Both the position numbers and the translations under genes were made by a program. Below are positions 45,238 through 56,901 of a DNA stretch of 64,000 bases, piece after piece. Location: positions 263,958,867-264,022,866 of the forward strand of contig CM057342.1 in NCBI GenBank assembly GCA_030015575.1, read 5' to 3'. The notes under the pieces were generated by a model, which saw only the letters and a program-made list of their open reading frames with translations, made no database searches and was not told the origin of the DNA. Every line of letters begins with the position of its first letter. Position 1 is the stretch's first letter. The DNA is from Agapanthus africanus. Lineage: Eukaryota; Streptophyta; Magnoliopsida; Asparagales; Amaryllidaceae.

Positions 45238-46500
45238 CGTCATCCACATGACCCCGTCTCGGAAATACGTCATCCACATGACCCCGTCTTAGAAATACGT
45301 CATCCATATGACCCCGTCGCGGAAAGACGTCATCCACATGACCCCGTCTCGGAAATACGTCATCCACATGACCCCGCACGGAAATACGTCATCCACATAA
45401 CCCCGTCTCGGAAATACGTCATCCACATGTCCCCGTCTCGGAAATACGTCATCCAAATGACCCCATCTCGGAAATACGTCATCCACATGACCCCGTCTCG
45501 GAAATACGTCATCCACATGACCCCGTCACGGAAATACGTCATCCACATGACCCCGTCGTAGAAATACGTCATCCACATGACCCCGTCATAGAAATACGTC
45601 ATCCACATGACCCCGTCTCAGAAATACGTCATCCACATGACCCCGTCTCGGAAATACGTCATCCATATGACCCCGTCGCGGAAACACGTCATCCACATGA
45701 TCCCGTCTCGAAAATACGTCATCCATATGATCCCGTCACGGAAATACGTCATCCACATGACCCCGTCTCGGAAATACATCATCCACATGACCCCGTCTCG
45801 AAAATACGTCATCCAAATAACCCCGTCTCGGAAATACGTCATCCACATGACCCCGTCTCGGAAATACGTCATCCACATGACCCCGTCGCGGAAATACGTC
45901 ATCCAAATGACCCCGTCTCGGAAATACGTCATCCACATGACCCCGTCGCGGAAATACGTCATCCACATGACCCCGTCTCGGAAATACGTCATCCACATCA
46001 CCCTGTCACGGAAATATGTCATACACATGACCCCGTCACGGAAATACGTCATCCACATGACCCCATCTCGGAAACACGTCATCCACATGACCCCGTCGTG
46101 GAAACACGTCATCCACATGACCCCGTCTCGGAAACACGCCAACCACATGACCCCGTCACGGAAATACGTCATCCACATGACCCCGTCTCGGAAATACGTC
46201 ATCCATATGACCCCGTATTGGAAATACGTCATCCAAATGACCCCGTCGCGGAAATACGTCATCCACATGACCCCGTCGTGGAAATACATCATCCAAATGA
46301 CCCCGTCTCGGAAATACGTCATCCACATGACCCCGTCGCGGAAATACGTCATCCACATGCCCCGTCTCGGAAATACGTCATCCACATGACCCCGTCGCGG
46401 AAATACGTCATCCACATGACCCGTCGCGGAAATACGTCATCCACATGACCCCATCTCGGAAACACGTCATCTACATGACCCCGCCCTGGAAGTACGTCAC
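45238..46500 (+). repeat. 30-bp minisatellite, about 42 copies
   Basis: Units of CGTCATCCACATGACCCC plus GTCTCGGAAATA repeated head to tail with point variants, mostly at the GTC(T/G/A)CG position. Each unit contains ACGTCAT (TGACGT core on the other strand). All six frames are open because 30 is a multiple of three; the resulting long ORFs are artefacts. It lies between hairpin modules 2 and 3 in the element B 3' region. Confidence 0.97.
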
Positions 46501-46542
46501 CCAATGACGCCGTGAAATGCAGATAACGTCAATCTCATTAAA

Positions 46543-46758
46543 CACTTACGGGTCCTCTCGATTCGTAAGGAAGAAAACTCTCTTATAAGATCCTTACAAC
46601 TTATAAGGGAAAACACACTTAGGAATCCTCATGACTCCTAAGGAGAAAAGACACCTACGAGATCCTCATGACTCGCCGAGAGAAAAGTCTTTATGAGACC
46701 CTCACGGCTCATAAAGTTGAGAAGTCTTAGGTAGCAGATCTGAACCTGCTTCCTAAGC
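46543..46758 (+). repeat. 3' UTR hairpin module 3
   Basis: Same five-hairpin order as modules 1 and 2. Perfect stems CTTATAAG (46582-46589)/CTTATAAG (46600-46607) and CTTTATGAG (46689-46697)/CTCATAAAG (46708-46716); terminal hairpin near 46724-46758 with CTTAGG and CCTAAG arms. 46759-46895 has no recognised feature. Confidence 0.85.
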
Positions 46759-46959
46759 TATCACTACCCCTCGAAGAAGCCAAAACAAGATGCTCACTCT
46801 ATCTTCTGCCAGCTATGCTTGCTAAGGTGACATGCTGATAACAAAAGAAAGAGGAAAGCAGAGAGATGACACAAGACATTGCGAAAAAATGTATCTTTTA
46901 TTCATGAATTCAATTGGGTACAAAATACATCATATGAAAGAATAAAAAAATGAATACAT

Positions 46960-46965
46960 TTTATT
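46960..46965 (-). terminator. AATAAA polyadenylation signal of the antisense gene
   Basis: AATAAA on the minus strand 27 bases after the antisense stop codon (46992-46990); a second AATAAA at 46902-46897. Position and orientation fit the 3' UTR of the antisense gene. Confidence 0.6.
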
Positions 46966-47702
46966 CAAAATTACAAATGGCACAAAAAGCAATTATTGAG
47001 AGGAAAGCGCTTTCAATAGTCTGATCAGCCGCTCGCGCACTTCCCTCAGCCCCTTTTCTTGATCAGCTGCCGCGGCCAACTCTGCTTCGACTTGGGCTCG
47101 TTGCTGCAAGTAGGACGAAAGCTGTTCTTCGACGGCCCGCTGAGCTGCCTCACGATTTTGTGCATCCCGCTCGACGACGTCGAGCTTCTGCCTCAGTGTT
47201 AACCCATCAGAGATGCATCGCAGAAGGCCTTCAAAGATAACTTTCAACTATGCAGCATTCGCATCAACCTGAGCATGCAGTCGGGCAGATTCGCTTGAAG
47301 TTTCTTTACATTCCTTTTGCTTCAAGGCCGCTTCTTGTTCAAAATGGCGGAAGTAAGAAGTGCTCTGCTCGACCCACGCAGCCCGTTGAGTGTTCACAGC
47401 CAGAATCTCAGGAGCAGGACGCCTAAGCTCAAGCTCACGCAGGCAGGCCTCAATCTTCTTGCAGTGATCAACCCAAGACTCAACGACGCCCTCACTATGA
47501 AAGTTCATGAGCGTCGCCAGCATAGGGTTAACCTCCGCGGCAAAATCCGTAGCGAATGTGGGAGTCTCCACGTCAAGCTCCTCAATGTAGTCGCTCAACA
47601 TGCGTAGACTATTCGCGGCGCCTTTCGAGGATGCACGTTGAGAAAAGGGGCCTGCTGGCATTGTGATGCGAGACTCGAACGGGGCTAGAGTCGACGTGAT
47701 TG

Positions 47703-47775
47703 CTGCAAAATAAATCATAGTCAAATATCGGCTCAAGAAACAAAGAAAATACACGAACAATAGAGTCTACTATAC
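47703..47775 (-). other. Intron (73 nt) of antisense gene
   Basis: Donor CCG|GTATAG at 47775, acceptor TTTTGCAG ending 47703; T-rich inside. Confidence 0.75.
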
Positions 47776-47850
47776 CGGCTGCAATAGGGGGCAGAGATGG
47801 GAGTACTGGTAGCGCAACGATACCCTCGTCCCCTCCTTCAATTTGTAAGG

Positions 47851-47929
47851 CTACAAGCATTGCAAAGAAGAATTAGCAATAACGTGACTGCCCGTTAAAG
47901 AAAGGATGTCGGTTAGAAAAGATACTCAC
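47851..47929 (-). other. Intron (79 nt) of antisense gene
   Basis: Donor TCG|GTGAGTATC at 47929, acceptor GCTTGTAG ending 47851. Confidence 0.8.
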
Positions 47930-48010
47930 CGACACCAGCGGGCGGACTAATCTCTGATTGGAAGGAGAAGTGTGGGTGTAGCACCTGATACAGGTGATCA
48001 AAAAGGACTC

Positions 48011-48089
48011 CTGCAAAGACGCAGTAATGCAATGTCAGTACATAAATTGTACAACCTAGAGATAAAAATGATGGGTCACAAATCCGCAC
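48011..48089 (-). other. Intron (79 nt) of antisense gene
   Basis: Donor AAG|GTGCGG at 48089, acceptor GTCTTTGCAG ending 48011. Confidence 0.75.
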
Positions 48090-48194
48090 CTTCCAACATC
48101 TGAGATGGTATGAGAGAAGGTAGAGGAGTGGTCACCGTCAAAGCGGTAACTGATGGCGCTGCCTCGGATAGCGCAACCTCAACGCTCGCTACGC

Positions 48195-48278
48195 CTGCAT
48201 TAGAAACGAGATAAATACTGTCAGGAAGGATTGAAAGGGATTGCAGAATAAAAAGAAAAGCTATGACCCAAAGTCTAC
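48195..48278 (-). other. Intron (84 nt) of antisense gene
   Basis: Donor CTG|GTAGAC at 48278, acceptor CTAATGCAG ending 48195; pyrimidine-rich. Confidence 0.75.
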
Positions 48279-48496
48279 CAGGTGAGTCGCCGGTCGGAAC
48301 TGCGACAAGGGCATCACTTGATGCAGTGACTGCTTCACCCTCCTCCACCGGAATGGTTTCGTCGCCCGTGGCTTCAACCCCCGACTCCACGAGAATCGTC
48401 GTGATACTCGCAGCGCCCGGCAATGGTAAGGATCTGCAAGGGGAAAGAGCGACGATTGGGGCGGTGCCCGACTCCTGAGAAAGAGTGGCTATCTTG

Positions 48497-48676
48497 GGCT
48501 CGGCGGCTGTAGCCATCTCACCCACTGCTACCTCGAGCTCGGCAATGGTGGCCATCTCACCACCCGCTACCTCGAGCTCAGCGATTGTAGCCATCTCGCC
48601 TACCGCTGCATTGGGTTCGGCGATAGTGGCTATCTCCTCTACCGCTACCCCAAGCTCAGTGGTTGCCGCCACTTCT
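48497..48676 (-). repeat. 42-bp coding tandem repeat in antisense gene
   Basis: About four to five imperfect copies; each encodes a 14-residue Ala/Glu-rich repeat of the type VGEMATIAELEVA. Confidence 0.8.
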
Positions 48677-48686
48677 TTGGCAAGAC

Positions 48687-51600
48687 TTTTGAAAAGGCGT
48701 AGTGTACGGTAGCTAAGTGATGTCTTCCTACAAAGCAATTGTTAGATATATGTATGCGCTAGAGGCCATTATATGTATAGTGGATGCTTGGACATGTATA
48801 TATGAATATAGATGACTTTCTCGCTCAACATGATAGTATGCTATCTGGTTTACTTTATCTTGACATATTCATTTGATCATGCTTTTATTCATTTGCACAT
48901 GTTGATAAAGCCCTCAGGATATTTGCTTGACTACTGTGACTATGATGCGGGTCATACTAGTGGGCCATGTATAGTTTATAAGCATATCCTTGAACTGTTC
49001 CTAGTCATGGGTGTATCGAGACGGGGCATCGATATTCCAGAGTAGACTAGCATATACTATTCTTATCCCATATGATGGGCGATGGATGATCCCATATCCA
49101 TCTGGTAAGGTGACACCAAAGATTGTATGCGGGTGCTCAGTGGAGACTGGGTATACTGAACGGACTCACGGAGAACTCCTATGTGGTATTATATCTATCG
49201 TCGGATAGCAGTTCTCAGGTGACACTGGTACAGGTTAGTCTGTAGACCCAAGATCGTCATAGAGTCTTGTGTGTCCTCCCACTGTACTTTGATATCCACC
49301 CTACCACGGCTCTACTGAGTCGTGCAAACAGTTGGACTTTGGGTACAGTCCCGAGGCACATGGAGGCGATGAGCAATAGGAGGGGTTTCATCTCTCCCGG
49401 TATTGGGAGTTGATGTTGTGCTATGCTCGATTGGCTATAACAGGAAGTCCCTGGCCAGGGCTGCTGAGATTTACTGATAAGCGTTATCAGTAGTTTCTCG
49501 ATCTGTTATGAGCCATACACCAGCATGACTTATTGAGTTATTGGGGTCGACGATTCCATCCCTAGACTCGATATGCAACATATCTGACGAGGAGACCGGA
49601 CTGTACGGTAAGTGTTGCCAGTTGGCTCAACGGGAGTTTTGACAGCTTCGCTGGTTTTATTCTGATCGCTCAATACCCGGGTGGCCGTTACGTTTAGCTG
49701 ACCGCTTGCGGCTTGTGGGTGTTTGATATGATCATCACCTACTGCCAGCGTATTGACGAGTCTTAGAGTCCCACGATGAAGTTTTCTGGCTCAGGCGAAA
49801 AGATGTGGTGTGCATATGAGATATGCGCGGGGACCCGATTAAATACGGATATGTGATACCGTATATTAATCGGGCATTTTCTATTGGTCGGGTCGTATGT
49901 GATATGACCGGTTTGCTAAATCAAGTGTTGATTTAACAAATGACTTTTAGATTAATTCTTTAATTAAACCCTTTTTCTATTTTTGTATGCATGCATGTAT
50001 GCACATGATGATGTGCATGGACACATACATACATACATTGTATCATGGTTGTTGATACATATTGGGTGGCAATGCAAGACTCATATTGTAGTAATTATTC
50101 ATTTATTTATCATTTTGAATTAAAAGAAAGGATAATTCACTCATGGTTAATGTTTATCATCTTTGACCATACTTGAACTACTTTTTAACCTTGAGTTAAT
50201 TATCCTTTAGCTTTATTAACTCATTGATAAATATCTAGATAATTACTAACCATGGTTGAAGTAAGAAGGATATAATTTAGATTATTCATTCTCATCTCAA
50301 TTATTCATCATATCATTATCCTTTGAGCTCAAGCTTAGCCACCATCAACTTCTTCTTCCTCTCTTGATTTTTATCTTGAGTGAGGTTGATAAAAAGATAG
50401 GGTTTTGATTATAGAATACAAACCACATCATCATACTACACACATCTAGCCCATTTGTGTAGAGTGTTTGCTCTACTTCATTCACAAATCAAGTAAAGCA
50501 AGGAGCTTTGGGCAAAGGGACTTCAGGTGGATCTTCATGGACTAGGAAGGCTTCCATCGATCCGTTCCAAACCCTCATAGTGCCAAGGAGCCACCAAGGG
50601 AGGTCTACAAAGGTTGTAATCTCTACCCTTAGTGATAGTTTTTCATTTGCATGTGATGCTTAGTTGAAAAGAAACCCTAAATTTCTAGTTATGATTCTTG
50701 TCAAGTTCACTTAGCACCTTCAAAATTTGATTTTGGCATATGTGATGCATCTTATGCGACTTGTCAGTCTTGTATCAAAGGTAAAATGACCAAAAGTCCG
50801 TCTCATATTGAGAAGTGCAGAATTCTACTCTTTCTCAATCCCTGCATACAATTGCAGATGTGAGAACCAGAACCGGATAAGATCCACCTCTTTCCCCGTC
50901 TCCAGTAAACGGAATTTTGGTCATTTTACCTTTGATACAAGACTGACAAGTCGCATAAGATGCATCACATATGCCAAAATCAAATTTTGAAGGTGCTAAG
51001 TGAACTTGACAAGAATCATAACTAGAAATTTAGGGTTTCTTTTCAACTAAGCATCACATGCAAATGAAAAACTATCACTAAGGGTAGAGATTACAACCTT
51101 TGTAGACCTCCCTTGGTGGCTCCTTGGCACTATGAGGGTTTGGAACGGATCGATGGAAGCCTTCCTAGTCCATGAAGATCCACCTGAAGTCCCTTTGCCC
51201 AAAGCTCCTTGCTTTACTTGATTTGTGAATGAAGTAGAGCAAACACCCTACACAAATGGGCTAGATGTGTGTAGTATGATGATGTGGTTTGTATTCTATA
51301 ATCAAAACCCTATCTTTTTATCAACCTCACTCAAGATAAAAATCAAGAGAGGAAGAAGAAGTTGATGGTGGCTAAGCTTGAGCTCAAAGGATAATAATAT
51401 GATGAATAATTGAGATGAGAATGAATAATCTAAATTATATCCTTCTTACTTCAACCATGGTTAGTAATTATCTAGATATTTATCAATGAGTTAATAAAGC
51501 TAAAGGATAATTAACTCAAGGTTAAAAAGTAGTTCAAGTATGGTCAAAGATGATAAACATTAACCATGAGTGAATTATCCTTTCTTTTAATTCAAAATGA

Positions 51601-52969
51601 TAAATAAATGAATAATTACTACAATATGAGTCTTGCATTGCCACCCAATATGTATCAACAACCATGATACAATGTATGTATGTATGTGTCCATGCACATC
51701 ATCATGTGCATACATGCATGCATACAAAAATAGAAAAAGGGTTTAATTAAAGAATTAATCTAAAAGTCATTTGTTAAATCAACACTTGATTTAGCAAACC
51801 GGTCATATCACATACGACCCGACCAATAGAAAATGCCCGATTAATATACGGTATCATATATCCGTATTTAATCGGGTCCCCACGCATATCTCATATGCAC
51901 ACCACATCTTTTCGCCTGAGCCAGAAAACTTCATTGTGGGACTCTAAGACTTGTCAATACGCTGGCAGTAGGTGATGATCATATCAAACACCTACAAGCT
52001 GCAAGCGGTCAGCTAAACGTAACGGCCACCCAGGTATTGAGCGATTAGAAGAAAACCAGCGAAGCTGTCAAAACTCCCGTCGAGCCAACTGGCAACACTT
52101 ACCATACAGTCCGGTCTCCTCGTCAGATATGTTGCATATCGAGTCTAGGGATGGAATCGTCGACCCCAATAACTCAATAAGTCATGTTGGTGTATGGCTC
52201 ATAATAGTCGAGAAACTACTGATAACGCTTATCAGTAAATCTCAGCAGCCCTGGCCAGGGACTTCCTGTTATAGCCAATCGAGCATAGCACAACATCAAC
52301 TCCCAATACCGGGAGAGACGAAACCCCTCCTATCGCTCATCGCCTCCATGTGCCTTGGGACTGTACCCAAAGTCCACCTGTTTGCACGACTCAGTAGAGC
52401 CGTGGTAGGGTGGATATCAAAGTACAGTGGGAGGACACACAAGACTCTATGACGATCTTGGGTCTACAGACTAACCTGTATTAGTGTTACCTGATAACTT
52501 CTATCCGACGATAGATATAATACCACATAGGAGTTCTCTGTGAGTCCGTTCAGTGTACCCAGTCTCTACTGAGCACCCGCATACAATCTTTGGTGTCATC
52601 TCACCAGATGGATATGGGATCATCCATCGCCCATCATATGGGACAAGAATAGTATACGCTAGTCTACTCTGGAATATCGAGTCCCCGTCTCGATACGCCC
52701 ATGACTAGGAACAGTTCAAGGATATACTTATAAACTACATATGCCCCACTAGTATGATCCGCATTATAGTCACAGTAGTCAAGCAAATATCCTGAGGGCT
52801 TTATCAACATGTGCAAATGAATAAAAGCATGATCAAATCAACATGTCAAGATAAAGTAAACCAGATAGCATACTATCATGTTGAGCGAGAAAGTCATCTA
52901 TATTTATATATACATGTCCAAGCATCCATTATACATATAATGGCCTCTAGGGCATACATATATCTAACA
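48687..52969. mobile_element. Palindromic copia derivative (two inverted LTR arms)
   Basis: Flanked by AAGAC at 48682-48686 and 52970-52974. Arms 48740-50800 and 50910-52969 are reverse complements with few differences; the 109-bp centre is integrase-region sequence. Each arm starts TGTTAGATATATG at the outside, runs through about 2 kb of copia LTR, then jumps at GATGCAT into the GAG-pre-integrase segment (SYATCQSCIKGKMTK). The left 53 bases (48687-48739) match the copia leader near 33465. The right end is a normal LTR terminus, the left is not. Inserted in an exon of the antisense gene. Confidence 0.9.
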
Positions 52970-52980
52970 AAGACTCAGCC

Positions 52981-53047
52981 CTGCAAGATAGGATATATGA
53001 AAACCTGAAAGTTAAAACTTTGACAAGAGAACCCAATGTCACGTTAC
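52981..53047 (-). other. Intron (67 nt) of antisense gene
   Basis: Donor AAG|GTAACG at 53047, acceptor CTATCTTGCAG ending 52981. Confidence 0.7.
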
Positions 53048-53585
53048 CTTGAGTTGGTCTTCTGATTGCTTCCCGAGCTGCACGTGCTGCCTGTCTGTGG
53101 GCAGTGGACAAGGCAGCCGGAGATTCCTCTGACAGAGTAGGGGTAGGGGTAGCGGTGCTCGAACCTGCACCCGCGGCCAAGGCAGCACTATGCTCCCTTG
53201 CCGCGCGCATTCTGCGCTTCCTTTTCGCTCGGGCCATCAAAGCGGATCTTCTAGACGCCTCTATCAATAGGACGTCATCGTCCGTGCCAAGGGTTATCTC
53301 TGGAGCCGTCAAGGCATCCGTCATCGGTCGTTTGAGTAAGGCCTCTTTCGGCAATGCAGAGGAGGCCGGGATATCGATGGCTAGCCTGGGAAGCATCTCC
53401 GCATCATCTTGCGGGGCTGGCATTGTAGTCCCTGCGATAAGATAAAGAAGGGGTCAAATCGTCCATAAGAAAGGAGAATGAAGATGCAATGAGCCGAGAA
53501 ATATCAATGCCCAGCAAAGCGCGAGCCCTCTCCTCCTCCTCAAAGGTCTTAAGGGAAGCCGCTAGAGCCTCTTCAGTGGAAAAGC

Positions 53586-53665
53586 CTGTTACAAAAGGAA
53601 AAATGTCAGTCAAAACATGATAATAAAAATATAATGTAATAGCAGAAGGTGCGACTGATGTTTAC
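53586..53665 (-). other. Intron (80 nt) of antisense gene
   Basis: Donor CAA|GTAAAC at 53665, acceptor TTTTGTAACAG ending 53586; AT-rich. Confidence 0.75.
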
Positions 53666-56004
53666 TTGATTGCGTGAGGGTGGCCAGTCCCACTGTTTGG
53701 CTTGCCGACAGCACAGAAGCTGCAATGGCGGCCTCGAGATTAGTATCGTCCGGCGCTACGAATAGACCTTCGTTGGTCCCATATTCGCTTAGGCCCTCGT
53801 TATAAGGAGCATGAGGCTCCAGGCCGAGTACAACGTCTATAGAGAGGATCGACTTCTTCTTCCTCTTCTGCGAGCGAGCTCCAGTCGCAGCCAGCACAAG
53901 CTTACGCTTAGTGGGCACTTTGGGGGCGACGAGTCCCGATGTCTGAGCCCACGCCAGACTCAGTGGAAGCTACATTTGCCGTTTCCACGGGAGCACGGGG
54001 CACCGGTAGTACATCCATCGTCTCCATGGGAGCACGGGGCACCGGTAGCTCAGGCCTGTCGTGGGGGACTTCAATCACGGCAGCTTCTCTTAGAGGAGGG
54101 AGTAAAATGGTCCGTCGCTTCAAAGGGACGTTTCGATCACCAGCAGGGGGTGCACCCTTGCGGTCAAGTAGCAGTCGCTTCTCCTCCCTAATAACAGTGC
54201 CCATTGCATGTTGGTACCAGGCCACGTGTACATTAAGGGCCTTCGGGACACAACTCGGTTCGCTGATAAAGAAGTGAGAGACCCCGTATTCAAGCGCATG
54301 AAATGATGCAGCGCGCCTCGCATTCCCTCTTCGGTGGCAGCAGGTTCTACCAGGAAAGCCTCCAGCGGAACTCCCTGATTGTAACTCAACTGCTGGGCAA
54401 AACGATGGGGGTTGTATCTCATGAATAGCGCCGCATCATTTTGTCTGAATACAAGAAAGCCCAGCCTGATGGAGTAGAAATGAAGAATCTCCCGGGCTTT
54501 CAACACGGAGGCCCCGTCTTTAAAAACGTCTCGCAATGGCAACACCACCTTTGAAGTTTCTTGGCCGATGGTCAAGACTTTGTTTGTGAAAGACATACCA
54601 TCTCCAACAGTGCGTGGATGGAGGAGCAAGCCCCTAGCTTTCCGTGGTTACGGACTTACGATGGAGGCGTCAACCAGCCGCATTATCCGTGGGAACTTGC
54701 ATCTGTCGTAAAAAGAAGGTCTTTTGTGGATGCCAAAGACCCAAAGCAAGTGCAGCTCCATCCACGGAGTGAAGTAATGCATCGGGAAGTTGGCAGGATG
54801 CACCCCTGGTTCAGTGGTATCCGCCGCTAAGCTAAGACCGTGATATAGGTGGGCTAATCCGGCGATCCCGATGGCCACTTGTATTCCGGCAACCATGCGA
54901 TGCGCGGGGTAGAAGACGGAAGGCCTCATGTAACGAGGGTGCATAGAAAGCACGAACCAGCTCAACCATAGCCCAAGAAACCCAAGAAAAAACGCTTCCT
55001 CATCAATGCCCGGAGCGGCAATTTCTGAAACGGGGACGATCGCGACGTCAGGGAGAAAGAAACCCTTTTGATCAACTTCCAGTATCGACCGACGGTCCAA
55101 TCCAAAGCCGAAGGGATCGTCAAAGCTTAGCAAACTTTTCGTCTTGTCGTGACAAAATCTCCGGGCGAAGAAAACGGGCAATGAAGTCCGCAAAACTGAC
55201 CCCTCGACCTCCAGATTCAAGGAAGAGGCTCTCATACATGTTCAGCACCTTTATCAGACTCGGGAACTGGTGTTGAATGGCGTTCTCCGGTGTGAGGCCC
55301 ATCACCACTGGCTTGGTGGCAAAAATATATTTTGTCCGGAGGAAGCATTTCCTCGTAGTGCTCCCCCCTAACTGGTAGACCAGAAACCTTGGCGAATTCT
55401 TCCAAGGAAATGGAGACCTCTCTATCCAATAGAACGAAGGTATGGGTCGGGATGTTCCACTGCTCCAAAAACGCCTTGATCCACCATGTGGGAGGTGCAG
55501 AATACTGGAACAACGAAGCGTAGACCGCAGGGTATAAGTCGAGCTTTAGCAGCTGCGATTTCTTCGCTGACAAGATGATCGGGCCCACTGCAAGTACCCA
55601 GCCGGATGACGGGGAGTCAGCCCGATGTTGTAGGGCTGTCCCTAAGGGCGCGACTCGCCCTGACATATGCGCCGCCCTAGGGTATCCAAAGCTGCCGGCG
55701 GCTGCACGGGTATAGCGGCAATCGAAGGCTGAAGGAGGCCCTCCAAAGTCCAATTAACCACCTCCACGGCATAGTTCACCGGGAGTGCATCTGCATACGG
55801 GATCGCCGAGATAGGCTCCGAAGGCGTCGCACAAGAAAAGCTATTGCGGCCTCTAATAATCTAGTCGTACCATCTACCCCACAAGTGAAGATTTTTGTGT
55901 TCCGGGTCATGGTCTTTGATGAGCACGAGAACCTCCCGGTCCACAGGCGCCTCAGGGAATCGTCCCTTTGAATGGACAAACGGAAACGAAGTGTCGAAAG
56001 ACAT

Positions 56005-56887
56005 GTCGCCTGCGCAAAAAGGGACAAAAATCAATTGTCAGTATTATAATTTAATTTAAATTCTGACACTTGGTACTTTAAAATTTGTACCACACTGCAA
56101 TGCAGTGGAGAGGGACCAAAGAGAGCCCACAAAATCTAGATGACAATTCATCAATTAATAATTAATAAAACAAGCTCATCATTTGATGAGACTGTTAATT
56201 AAATGAGGAGATCCTCAAGAAAATTCTCATTAAATGAGAGATCCTTCGGGAAAAGGAGAAAATCTCCCTTTGAGAGCAATACTCTATGACAGAGTGACAC
56301 TTGTCAAGCTCTGATCATGAAGGAATAAAATTCCTCAAGAGCCTGGCTCTGTAATGATGATGGAAAAATCCATCAGAAAAGAATTAATTAAAATTAATTT
56401 TTATGAATTTAAAAATTCTGGGATCTTCAAGATTCATGAACAAACTCTTAAGAGTTCTTCACAAGAGATTAAGAAATCTACATGTTATCAAAAGAGCAGA
56501 GCTCTGTTCATGGGCTAAGAAATCCCAAGAAAAGATCTCTTTAGATCTATGGGTTCAGAAGAGCAAAGCTCTGTTAATGAAACCCTAAAAGGGTTTTCTT
56601 TAGAACTAAGATCTATGAAGAGCAAGGCTCTGTTAATGGGTAAATCCCTAGTTTATTAAAAGTTTTAAATTTTACCTAAAATTTTAACAGAGTTTTTACT
56701 CTTAAAAAGTTCTTAAACAAGAGAGCAATGCTCTGAAGAAGAGATAATTCTCAAAAAGAAGATGAAAATCATCTAAGGGACCAAAGTCCTATTTATAGGC
56801 ATTGAAACGCCTCTTCAACTTCAGAGTTGATCCAAGGGCGCAGATGCTGCCACCGCTGCACTCATGTGTGGACTACGTGAGCGCAAC
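56005..56887 (-). promoter_or_regulatory. Putative promoter and 5' leader of antisense gene
   Basis: On the minus strand TATAAATAGG at 56797-56788 is a good TATA box, and CTTTTTGCGCAG ending near 56012, just before the ATG at 56004, is a good splice acceptor, so a 5' UTR intron is likely (donor not assigned). The stretch also holds many short inverted repeats such as CAGAGCAAAGCTCTG and AACCCTAAAAGGGTT. Confidence 0.5.
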
Positions 56888-56901
56888 GGTGGGGGGGTAT
56901 T
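56888..56901 (+). promoter_or_regulatory. Polypurine tract, element B
   Basis: GGTGGGGGGGTATT lies directly before the 3' LTR start TGTTTCCC at 56902, the plus-strand priming site. Confidence 0.8.

Larger units (their letters stand above)
46990..48681 (-). pseudogene. Antisense gene of element B, C-terminal exons (coiled coil)
   Basis: Minus-strand exons separated by four GT-AG introns (48278-48195, 48089-48011, 47929-47851, 47775-47703). The protein part starts FKSLAKEVAATTE, runs through five 14-residue repeats around EMATIAELEVAVG, then after the introns encodes MPAGPFSQRASSKGAANSL and helical, charge-rich sequence (QRAVEEQLSSYLQQRAQVEA, AAADQEKGLREVRERLIRLL) typical of a coiled coil, ending SSQ-TAA at 46990. 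One in-frame TAG (47249-47247) precedes the last exon part. It continues the PMD gene from 56004; the palindromic copia splits the exon before SLAKEVA. Confidence 0.75.
52975..56004 (-). pseudogene. Antisense gene of element B, plant mobile domain exons
   Basis: Minus strand from ATG at 56004: MSFDTSFPFVHSKGRFPEAP, a stop after GRWYD, then the PMD core in other frames: WVLAVGPIILSAKKSQ, WWIKAFLEQWNIPTHTFVLL, REVSISLEEFAKVSGLPVRG, later FLGFLGLWLSWFVLSMHPRY, FYPAHRMVAGIQVAIGIAGL and AHLYHGLSL, all characteristic of the PMD/aminotransferase-like family. Then a basic, disordered region with RAKRKRRMRAAREHS. Introns at 53665-53586 and 53047-52981 have GT-AG ends; a third near 53428 has a good acceptor (TTATCGCAG) but no clear GT donor. 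At least three frameshifts and one stop. Role in the element is unknown. Confidence 0.8.

Noticed and set aside
45238-46500. 30-bp periodic array resembling a CRISPR array, and long ORFs on both strands within it
   Set aside because: Units are contiguous without unique spacers and there are no cas genes; the ORFs follow from a 30-bp unit that lacks stops in any frame.
48740-52969. Inverted repeat as a pure assembly artefact
   Set aside because: The arms are not identical, the centre is unique sequence and the whole is bounded by matching 5-bp duplications; still worth confirming with long reads.
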